Shown here: in pieces, positions 1 through 11,400 of the stretch
Position numbering within the stretch: the stretch's first letter is position 1
Layout: the number at the start of each line of letters is the position of its first letter
From: Micromussa lordhowensis
Lineage: Eukaryota; Cnidaria; Anthozoa; Scleractinia; Lobophylliidae
Length of the DNA: 64,000 bases
Direction of reading: 5' to 3'
Assembly (NCBI GenBank): GCA_964020085.1
Contig: OZ026601.1
Span: forward strand, 6,254,735 to 6,318,734
Notes under the pieces: generated by a model
Databases searched by the model: none
What the model saw: only the letters and a program-made list of their open reading frames with translations
What the model was told of the DNA's origin: nothing
Position numbers and translations under genes: made by a program

Positions 1-126
1 AGCCTAGCTAGGAATTTGTGCCTACTGGGTAAACAGTTAAAGACTGCTGCATTGTATATCACGCATCCGCTGTTTGCTAGTGAAAACGGACGATTACGTT
101 TGTGTTATTTTATTCTTATCTTATAG

Positions 127-2405
127 CTCCCCTAGAGATTATTGCTCGAGGACCTCTGACTGTCCAGGCTTACCAGAAAGCCCTTGCGGAAGGAAAAACC
201 AGTGTAAAGAGACTGCCAATCATGTTGATTGGACAAGGTCAGTCAGGAAAAACCAGCTTAAAAAGGTCATTGAAAGGAGAACGATTTAACCCAGAGGAAA
301 CCAGCACTACCGGGATTGAGATGGATGCTTCCTACTGTAAAGTGTCAGCAGAAGTTTGGAAAGTAGGGGAGAAGACCCAATCAACGGATTCAGACCCAGG
401 GCCAATTTCATATGAACATAGAACAGCTCAATACATCTTGAGAAACCTCAAGGAAGAACCAAAAGACCAGGAATCAAGTCAATTGAACGATGACAATGTG
501 ACCTTGGATGATACAGAGTTATTGGTGTCAGTTGAAGATTACGTGGAAAATTCCTTCGATAGTCCTGAAGCATTACTTTCGAGGAACCACAAAGTCACAG
601 CGGATGCTCTTGTTAACGTGCCAGATTTGCCAGACGTATCACAGGTGCCTGAAGTGCCACAAGAAATAGCTGCGTTGATTGACAAGTTGCATCAGACTGT
701 TGAGAATGGCGAAGCTGAAGAAGAAGTCTATTCCGTTTTGTGGGATTTTGGTGGACAATTAGTGTATTACGCCACCCATCCGCTTTTCCTTACAAGACGA
801 GCAATTTACTGTTTGGTTTATAACTTAAGTCGAGATCCAGATGAAACCGTCGGTCCGCAAGTGAGGCATGGCTTCTACAAGAATATTGAAGATGTTTTCT
901 GTGAAAGAAGTAACAGGGATTATCTTGACGTATGGATGTCATCCGTTTCTAGTCTGGTTTCACAAGATGAAGACCCCGAGAAAACACATGCATCTGAGAT
1001 GCTACCAGAGAAGTTGCCTCCAGTGTTCCTTGTTTGTACTCACGCTGACAAACCTTATAAAGATGCACAACCCGAAGAGCTAGCTCGTGAGATCTTTGGG
1101 TCATTACAGACAAAATCCTACGGAAAACACTTGTTGGATGTATTTGTGGTTGACAACACGAAGGCAGGAAGGGAACAAGGATGTCCAGAAGTCACCCGCC
1201 TGAAAAACCAAGTTCTTAATGTTGCTAAGGAACTGCCGCAAATGAAAGAAATGATTCCAATCAAGTGGTTGAAGTATGAAAAGGCTGTTGGAGTGATGCT
1301 TGGAGATGGCTACAAGTGGATTTCCATTGACGATGCCAGAGAGATTGCTCTTGACGTTTGCGAAATTCATAGTGACGAACAGTTTGAAGCGTTATTGAAC
1401 TTCTTACATGACCAGAGAATCTTAATTCACTTTGACGACACTCCAGAGTTAAACAAAATGGTGATCTTGGATTTACAGTGGTTGATAGATGTTTTCAAGA
1501 AGATCATTACCGTCACTCCATACAAAAGTAACGAGAGGAAATTCGCCAAATTGTGGCTGAAGCTTGAGACCACGGGAATCTTGGACGAAAAACTCTTAGA
1601 GCACGTGTGGGGCCCTTTGTTTAACAACCGAGATACCTGTAACAGTCTCATCGCCATGATGGAGAAATTCTGCTTATTATGTCCCTGGTCGTCATTAGCA
1701 GAGGGCGAGTCACCCAGGGATTATCTTGTACCATCCATGCTTATGTTCCCACCAAAGGAGGACGTCGCTCAGCTGATTGCATCTGCAGGGATTCCATCAC
1801 TGTTTGTGAAGTTTAAGTCTGGGCAGGTGCCTTCTGGCTTATTTCCTCGTCTGGTGTTGATGATCTTTCAGTGGTGCACCAAGGAGTGGCTTTGCCAATC
1901 AGAGCCTCAGTTACATCGCAATTTTGCAAGGTTCTACAGCCACCCAGCTGAAGGCTGTTCTGTAATCCTCCTTTGCCATTCCTCCTTCATTGAGGTTGTT
2001 GTTCACAAAGAAGATAATATTTCTCAGGTATCCACAATTGCATCACCAGAAGTGCATCTATCTCCAGAATCAAGCCTCGACACCTTTCAGGTAAATGTGG
2101 CTCGTGTCGTGTGCCGACAACTCGGATTGATGCTTGAATGCATGAGCAAGGAGTTTCATTGGTTGAAGAATATGGCTTATGAGATGTCAGTCTGTTGTCC
2201 CGTCTGTTGTAAGCAAGTGTCCGTTAACCATTGTCGCAATCACAAGGTACAAGGTTGCAAGCAAGAGGAGTGCCTGCATTTTTGGTCAGAGTCTGAGCTG
2301 CGACAATGCAAAGGTCCCATCGCGTGCACCAAGTCTGCTGTTGCTGGAGATTACAGGGTTCCACAGAAGTTCTTTGTGCCTTGGTTTAAATTTGCAGATG
2401 ACCAG
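127..2405 (+). CDS. Exon 1 of visible ROCO gene: ROC GTPase and COR-like region
   Basis: One long open exon. The P-loop GQGQSGKT is at about 231-254, the WDFGGQ switch-II motif at about 745-762 and the G4-like THAD at about 1039-1050. An acidic, variable insert (about 360-640) separates G1 from the rest of the GTPase. A cysteine/histidine-rich stretch (CPVC, then NHCRNH, then CKQEEC, about 2197-2270) near the end could bind metal. The ORF runs on to 2480, but the cag|gtaac donor at 2405 and the in-phase next exon make 2405 the likely exon end. Confidence 0.85.
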
Positions 2406-5400
2406 GTAACATGCATTACAATATACCATTATACAGAGCTTTCCATAGATGCTGTTGATTTAAATTTAGTGTTGTTATGAAGTGAATTGGACACACCGAC
2501 ACCCAACATAGTCAGTAAATACGCAGTAAGAAGCGTGCAAAAGTCTCAAGTCAACTTTTAAATGCAAGTGTAGAGGTCTCTTTAAGATAGAACCCCCTTT
2601 AAATCCTGTTTTGACACGGAAAGCTGTTAACATAGATAATATTTACATTAATATTGAAACGATCATTAGCACTGCTAAAAGCGTAAGAATAACATACGTA
2701 TTCTCTGATATTCAATGTGCGAATTAGAAGCTCTGAGTCTCTCACCTTAAAGAAATTGAAAGCAATCATTTTGTTCAGTCACAATAAGGATTCCACGAAA
2801 TAACTTATTCTTAGATAGCAAGACCTTGCAAAAAATAAGGATATGACACGCTATCTTACCTTCTTATGGCTCTACAAATGTTTTCCTTTTCAAAAGCAGA
2901 GAGTTATTGATGGACTTGATGGGAAACCTCTGTCTTGGAAGACGGGTAAGCTTCAGTATTGTGCCTCTTTGGAAATCAGTCTATATAACTCTACTGCTGG
3001 TAGTAATGGACCTTTTGTTTCGGCCACCCTGTCCCGAGCTTGCTGGGCTTGTTCAATTCAAGCCCTCACTCTAAAATGTTCTACTCCAGCCCTCCCAGTC
3101 AGTACCAAATTTATGCTTTGCGTGTCAAATTAAAGGTATGTCGATTTAGATCATATAAGATGACTTAAATTTCATTATTCTCGAATTATTGAAATAGTTT
3201 TGAAAAAAAAATGAATGCGGCGCGTTGAGAAGAGCTTTCATGGCTAGAAAACGATATTGAAATAAACCTTATCCAGACGCGTGTAAACTGAAAGAGCTAT
3301 TTGAGTGCTTGTTATAAACTTCATTCTTGTCGTATTTTAGAGCTTCTTATATCTATGTCGTGGTGATTAAGCGTGGTAATTAGAGAGAAAGTTACTGACC
3401 ATACATAATTAATTCTGCTTTTGGCGTATTCATGTCTCTTATTATGGTACGTTTTATTATCTAGACAACAGCGAACTAGCCCTAGCCCTCCCTAGTGGGG
3501 TACTTGAGGCCCTTCAATTGCAGACTTGCGATGCAAATGATGTCGTTGCACGACTACAAGAGAGTCTTTCGTTAGAGCAAGCATCACTGAAACAGCCAGA
3601 TCCAGAGACCAAGCGACAGATTCGCTGCCTTTGCATGAAAGCTAAAAATGCAAAAAGGCTTGATGTTGTAAAAAAACTAAGGGAAATTGCTCCTTCTGGT
3701 ACAACAGGTGAGGTGTTTTCATGTGCACGCAATATGTAGAACCAAGCCTGTGTTATCACTTTGTCATTTTTGGGGTGATACGTGCCTCTCCTTGTATCTT
3801 TCTTTACAAGTGGGTGGCAGCGGAAAGCTGGGGGAAACTTTAAGACCGAGTTTGCCAGAGCACCAGGCAGGGGTGATACATGCCATCTCTCCAATTTGGA
3901 TGAAACTTTGCCAGATTGAAGGGACTACCAAACAACTCTAAAAGCCAAAGTGGGCCGGCTCTGCGATTTTTCCCTTAAGAGTTAGACCACCCTCCCTGTT
4001 TTTTTGCCTCAAATCTCAAAAATTCCCTTAAAATAAGCATCAAATTTAGACTCCACTCCTGGTTACAGAATACAATAAATTTTATTGCCATTTCATACAA
4101 AAACAGATTAGACCTATCTTAATTTACAACATGAGTTTCAAGTGATTTGAAGCGACAGGTGTCAATCAAGAATTGTCATTGCATACCTATGTCACGCACG
4201 ATTTAGCAATGAGGCAAATTAGCTGAATTTCAGACTCAAATATTGCTCAAGTCCAACTTTCATTTTGAAAACTAATTTCGCCAAGGTTAAGAACCACTCT
4301 TGGCCTGATGAAATCACGAATAAAATTTTTGGCATCTGTTTTTTTTGGTGACAAAGGTTGTTCAATCAACGAGACAAAAGACCAGTTTTAACAACGAGCA
4401 AAGGAAGAAATCTAAGGAAATTAGATGTTATAGAATCATTTGATTAACGTTATTTCGACGTTAATGACATTAATAGTGCCTTTGAATATTATTTATGGCC
4501 ATTGGAGGTAAATGAACGCAAAATTCCTCGCAATAATCTTTAAAATAACAGTGCATTACCAGCATGACCCCTAAATTCTATTCGTATGATCGAAACACGG
4601 AAATGAACTGTCGTAATATTTAGATTATAAAGCATTGAAGTGTTAGATGCAAGTTTTACTGAGCATATCTTCTTGTCTAGACTGCTCTTCAAGCCCTGCT
4701 TGATCCCTGCTTGATCATCACAGGTCACACACTTGACCTTGCAGTTTACCCCGGGCAACTTACTCGACACTCGGCATACAAACTCATCAATCCTTACTCA
4801 CATCTTCGCTGAAATTACTGAATGCTCTCACTGACTGACTCTTGAGCTCACGCATTGAATATCTATTACTCTTTGGGTTAAAAAGACGGTGAATTATTGA
4901 TTTGCCGTATCAGGCACGCAATTTTTCAGATAATATCAATGCGTGGGAACAAGAGCCGAAGACCTTGGTCAGTGGTAAATAAATTACCAATTTGTTAAAT
5001 CGATAGCTGACTTGCTAGTTAACATATTAACCTGTAAAGTGACTTTTTGCTGTAAACATGTTCAGAGAACTGTGTTACGCGCAGTTCAGTGTATCTGCAT
5101 TCACGTTATTGCACTTTATATTATATAAATGGGAAAACTTGTGTTTGTGTGACATTTGAACTAGTCACGCGAAATAACTTAGAGCACGTGCGGGAGGATT
5201 TCCCTATTTATACATCTCTATTTGTAGATGTTCACCCATCGGAAAGTTAAGCATGGCTTCGCTTTTTTGTTCGTTTGTAACGTTTTCGAAAGAAAAATGT
5301 AATATATCTCCACGTTACCCGAAGGCCACGGAATATTTTCCCTTGACCTCTTGTAAAAAAGACATCCGGTCGCATCTGAGGACAGTCAAAGTTTCACAGA

Positions 5401-8400
5401 CTAGTATTCCCACAGAAAAGGATTTGATTCTCGCTCGCACTGGTCAGTTTAATGAAGATGGTGCTAACATGACAATATGTCCGAGACACCGAGCTGAGCA
5501 TGGCATGTTTTGGCGACCGAGTAGAAAATGTGCGCACCCTCTTCATGGAACTCGCAAGGGCAAGCCAGAGAGGGGAGCGACATTGGAAATGAGCAAAGAA
5601 ATCATGATAAAGTGGAACACACTCGTACCAGTCGGAGCAGGTAAGAGAGGAATATATAGTTGTCTACCGCATTTTAACATTCTTAACGCCCCCTTGGTTG
5701 AACCATAAATTCGGGATCGTAGTGAGGAGAGGGTTGGGGTAGGAAGTGAACAGCGGATTTTTACAGGGGAGTTACTATTCTAAGGTCTGGATGTTGTTTT
5801 TTTAAAAGGAACGTATTGAGCTTCTGGCGTAGCCTCGTATGCAGACATTCTTTGAACTCGTCAAGTCATGCCCGAAGCTCATACCATTCCTTTTTCATAA
5901 ATCATCATTCAGACCTTAAAATGGTAACCCTTTCTGGCTGAAACCCCCATTAACTGGTCTACAGTAGAGTGCCTTCCAGGTGTTGCTCTATGGCAATCTG
6001 AGATCAGGAATCACACCGATTGGATCAAAGATCATCATTGGATCAAAGCCGAAATCTAGGATAAAACGGTTTTTATCTGCATCGGGAGTAGTCTCCAACT
6101 TGCAGACCTTGTTACGACGCCCCTAAATTATGGAAATGAACAGATGTACAGTGTTGGTTGCCCTGGGTGATATATGTTTGGCCCAAAAGGGTCTATTTTT
6201 CAAGGGATGCAATTATTTCTCAATATCCCTATATCTAGGGGGCTATCAAAAACCAGAAAGAGGTCAACGAACAATACTATCTACAAGGATCATGGGAACT
6301 CAAAGGGCAACCCAAATACATTATTAAAATGTGAAGACCAAGTTGTCATAAGCAACTGCATTATTTTCGATTGTGGTGAGAGGTAGACGTTATTTGAAGG
6401 GAAGGATATTCAAGGAAATGAGATAATCACCATGCATTTTCCAAACTTCGCGTGTGTGGTATTTACTTAATGCGCGGCTGTTTACAGGGATTTGCAAACT
6501 TTGTAGAAGTGATCATCATGCCGCTGTAAGTGTCGCGAACTCAGGTGAAGATTCCTTCAAAGTACAATATGACGAGCCAGCTACAGCGCAATCTGAAGAG
6601 CCAGCTACAGCACAATCTGAAGAGCCAGCTACAGCGCAATCTGAAGAGCCAGCTACAGCACAATCTGAAGAGCCAGCTACAGCGCAATCTGAAGAGCCAG
6701 CTACAGCGCAATCTGAAGAGCCAGCTACAGCACAATCTGAAGAGCCCGCTACAGCACAATCTGAAGTACCAGCTGTAACGCAATCTGAAGAGTTAGCTAG
6801 AGCCCCAGAACCTATACCCGAATTCCTACCTGCACAACCACACGCATCAAGCGATTCTGGAAGTCAACTGGGGGTATGTTTCGTATTGCTGTTTTGTCCA
6901 TAAGATCTTAAAAACACAATCCAAAAGAGAGCCGGACTCCAGCTGTGAATATGGTGTACATAACCAAACCAACACTGAATGCAGAGTACACTTCCTGAGT
7001 GGTCGTGCCCTTTGTAACGCCTGCGACATCATCATCAAGATATTCTTTTAAACAGAGAGTAGAGCAGGTTATTGGCTCGCTAAAATCTTAGCAGTCTACT
7101 AACTGGACGGACACTTGTTTGAACAAACTATAAATAATTATTCCTCAATACTCAATAATTGTTTTCCCCTAGATATGCGCAACTAATAAACTTTGAGAGG
7201 TGAGCACCGACATCCCCAACCTAGCACCACACAATCTGTTGAAGAAGAGCTTTCAAATGCCGAGGCTACGAGAGTTTATTTCGCTTGCCCCGAGGAGGGA
7301 TGCACAAAGACGTACCAGTCTTTTGAAAATCTGCAGCAACATATGGACGTTGGTAAACACCTTGTGATATTAGAGAGAGAAACAACATATGACAGCATCA
7401 AACGAAAATGGGCTGAGACGTGCAGGGAGGTGTCTGGAAGTTACATACGCAAGGAAACAAGGTCGAGCTCCCAAACGGGCTATGCTAGTTCAACATGTGA
7501 AGTCGCTAAAGGATGGGCCCTGAAAACATCAAGGAAAGCAACTCGCTTTTCCGAGAAGGTGAAGACGTACCTCAAAAGAACATTCCTGGAAGGAGAGGAG
7601 ACAGGGAGAAAGCAAAGTGCCGTGGATGTGTGCAGCAAGATGAAAACTCTCCGTGATGATAATGGCAGGAAAATGTTCAACAAAGAAGACTGGCTTGCTG
7701 CTGGCCAAATTGCTCGGTACTTCAGCAGATTGTCTGTAATGTACAGAAGTGGCCGACTAGCCATAGACCAGGCTGATCCGAGTGCTGCTCAGGATGAGGA
7801 GGAAGACTTTGTTGCAGAGGCAGAAGAGATCTCAACCAGGCTTGAAATACGAAGGCAGCTGGAGTTATGATAAAAAGACTAAGTTAATTACCTGTGTAAT
7901 ACTGTCTTTTCTAAGTTACGTACCGTCCTTCCAGTAGAATCAGGAGTAGGAAGTCTTGTGAACAGACTTAAAAAGCAGATTATTTCTTCACGGCACTGTA
8001 GCGTTAGTTATAAATGCGAGTGAAAGCTTGCCAAACAGTCTGCGATAGCCCAGACCTACGCGAGTGTCTAGAAAGATTCAATATGTTCGAGCAGACCGAA
8101 ATCATTGCCAAAGTGCATGCGGCCATGTGTGCTGGCACGGTTGAAGGGAACCTAAGCTAAATCCTCTTTTGGCTCTACTGGTTGCAATGTTTTTCATGCA
8201 TCTTACTCGCTAGTTGTGGGAGGCGCTGTGGCCTCATGGTTAGTGCGCTCGACTCTGGAGCGAGCGCTCCGGGTTCGAGCCCTGGCCGGGGACATTGTGT
8301 TGTGTTCTTGGGCAAGACACTTTACTCTCACAGTGCCTCATTCCACCCAGGTGTATAAATGGGTACCTGCGAATTGTTGGGGAAACCTAACAAAATTGCG

Positions 8401-11400
8401 GGGGAGTGACCTGCGATGGACTAGCATCTCGTCCAGGGGAAGTAGAAATACTTCTAGCCGCTTCATGCTTCAGAAACCGGGGATAAGCGCCGGCAGCTAT
8501 GAGCCAGCCTTGGCTCTAAGGCTTCACTTTACTCGCTAGCAGAATCATTTAGAATGTTTTGTGCTATAAGATAAAATCTTCATTGTTGCTAATTCGGAAT
8601 AGGAACGTTCACAAGAAAAGGGTATTTTCATAATAGCTGAAATAGAATGCAGTTTCGTAGCAGCTCAAGTATGCACGCACGTGTAAGACGAGAAAGTTGC
8701 ATCAACCTCACGCAAAATAATGATGAGTTTGTTCATGGGGGAGCTCCATCGACCTGAGCAGACTGAGATGTTCCAACCAGAGGAGATACCTGAGTAGGTA
8801 AATAGGAAAATCGAGAAGACGTTGAATTAATCAAAGTGCTTTTTTTACGTACCTGTGATACATGAAAATTTGTCTGCGCTTAGTCGAGTTGATAAAAACC
8901 GCTGACCAGCTACATGGGCTCGTGTAATCACACTGGACGCTATCTATGTTCTAAACAAGATTAACTTCTTTGCTTACTGCGGGAAAATCAGTAATTTAAG
9001 GTTTTTTTAACTCAAAATGGAATAGAGTCTGTACGCATGATCATACGAATATAATTCAGGTGTTATGCACTGTTATTTTAAAGATTTTTGCGAGGAATCT
9101 TGCGTTCAGTTACCTTCAATGGCTATAAATCATATTCAAAGGCACTATTAATGTCATTAACGTCGAAATAACGTTAATAAATTGATTTTATGACATCTAG
9201 CTCCCTTAGATTTCTCCCTTTTCTCTTTGTTAAAACTGGTCTTTTGTCACATTGATTGAACATCCTTTGTCACCAAAAAATAACAGATGCCAAAAATTTT
9301 ATTCGTGATTTCATCAGGCCAAGAGTGGTTCTTAACCTTGGCGAAATTAGTTTTCAAAATGAAAGTTGGACTTGAGCAATATTTGAGTCTGAAATTCAGC
9401 TAATTTGCCTCATTGCTAAATCGTGCGTGACATAGGTATGCAATGACAATTCTTGATTGACACCTGTCGCTTCAAATCACTTGAAACTCATGTTGTAAAT
9501 TAAGATAGGTCTAATCTGTTTTTGTATGAAATGGCAATAAAATTTATTGTATTCTGTAACCAGGAGTGGAGTCTAAATTTGATGCTTATTTTAAGGGAAT
9601 TTTTGAGATTTGAGGCAAAAAACCAGGGAGGGTGGTCTAACTCTTAAGGGAAAAATCGCAGAGCCGGCCCACTTTGGCTTTTAAAGTTGTTTGGTAGTCC
9701 CTTCAATCTGGCAAAGTTTCATCCAAATTGGAGAGATGGCATGTATCACTCCTGCCTGGTGCTCTGGCAAACTCGGTCTTAAGTACTTTCCATTCAGGTG
9801 GCTCGATACAGTTTTCAGTACTTTCCAAGACTTACAGTTTGATGGGTCATTATAACCACTCTATATCAGTTGATACCAAAATCATGGTATCAAAATACTG
9901 CCCAATCATTGGTGAACAAGTTGCTGTCAATTTGATGGCACAATAGGTTACCATAGCAACAATATGACCTGCTAAAACACCCTTAATTTTTAGCTTTAAG
10001 CGCTTATAACTCGAAAACCACTTTTAAAAAAAATTCTACGGAGGGAGTTCAGAGCCACCTTAAATTTTCGAAAAATATCGGTGGGAGGTGGAGAAACCTG
10101 GGCATACCATCTTGAAGGGAGGAGGGTGAAAGTACTCCTAGTGGCTTAATGCTACATCAACCAGATTTCATTACTTCTTTTTTTGCTGCTTTGAAGTAAT
10201 ATTTGGAAGTAAGTCTTAATTTAAGACCGCATGTGTCCACTAGTACAAGGCAGACTGGTGATGATTGATTTGGAACTTGTTTTTCCTAGGACCTCTGTTG
10301 CCTGAAGCTCTTGATGTAGTTACTATTCCTATTCGTCAGAGGCAAGAGCTCACAATTAACTTGTGTGGTAAGGACTTATGTGTAGAATAAAAGCAATTAA
10401 GTTATAGAACAGAGCACAAGAGGCTTGCACACCCCAATAGAGAATATTATATCTTGCACCAGAAAAATGTTGGTCGATCGATCTGAGAGCGCACGCTATA
10501 CACAAAGTGTAAGTTCTTATTTCCCAACACGGATCAAACAAGGTGTTTCAAAATCTTTTTCATTTTAAAGGAAGTTTTATAATTGCCGACAGACAAATAA
10601 CGTAAGTTTTAAAGTTTTTGGCCAATATTTGTAAGGTCCGACTTAAACTGTTGGCATGCGCAATTTTAATATCTTCAAATCAAATGTCGCCAATAATATG
10701 CGATAAATTCGTTCTGCACACGTATACTTACTTGCAATGAAATTTTGGATTTGGAAGCGAGTTACTTGATTATTCCGACTTTAGAGCAATAGACCACGTT
10801 CGATATATCAATATTCTAACATAGCTCCGAGGCTTTCAGGACAAACTTCTATATTTGGTGGTGTTTTCTATGTCTCATTTGGGAATTGTGAGAGAAAAGA
10901 AACTTAACAAATTTGCATTTTTGACTCCAAAGCCGCGAATCCATGTTAGAATATTGATATATCGAACGTGGCCTATTAATTACTGATAAAACTGAATTAA
11001 AGAAATTCGTTCATTATATCCAGTGAAGTTATTCAAAGAAAAAAATGCAAAATAGTTTCTGCAGATTTAAAACCTTACGTTAAGTCGTGAACTACGAGTT
11101 AGCTCGCGCTGCGACTCACAAACTGACTTTTTACGATAACTGCAGAAGTTCTTGCGCGCTCATTGGCTAATTTTTATCGTCAATATGCGGACAGACACAT
11201 GAATTTGAAATTCGTGCAGCACGTCAGCGAGCGAGAGCGGGCAATTCGACCATTTCTTATTGTAAAAAACAAATTAATGTCAGGTTTTAATGAGTCTGTC
11301 CTGTTATTGACAATGAATTTCGTCATCACATTGTCAAAGTAGTCTGCGGATCCACCCGGCTATCACCTCGTGGATCCACAGCTACTTTGACAATGTGATG

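Larger units (their letters stand above)
3838..9783. mobile_element. About 5.9 kb unit with about 750 bp inverted arms, nested in intron 3 of the ROCO gene, carrying the C2H2 gene
   Basis: The left arm (3838-4591) is closely matched in reverse complement by 9039-9783. Both share, for example, TTAAGACCGAG at the outer ends and the segment around TTCGTATGATC at the inner ends. Between the arms lie a three-exon gene and a SINE. No clear target-site duplication is seen outside the arms. Alternative: two inverted insertions of the same repeat that happen to flank the gene. Confidence 0.6.

Noticed and set aside
6530..6783. Repeat-rich ORFs in the other frames and opposite strand of the 24 bp array
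   Set aside because: Shadows of the EPATAQSE exon; a 24 bp unit keeps all frames open if one is open.
8216..8539. 107 aa ORF
   Set aside because: It lies over a tRNA-derived SINE.
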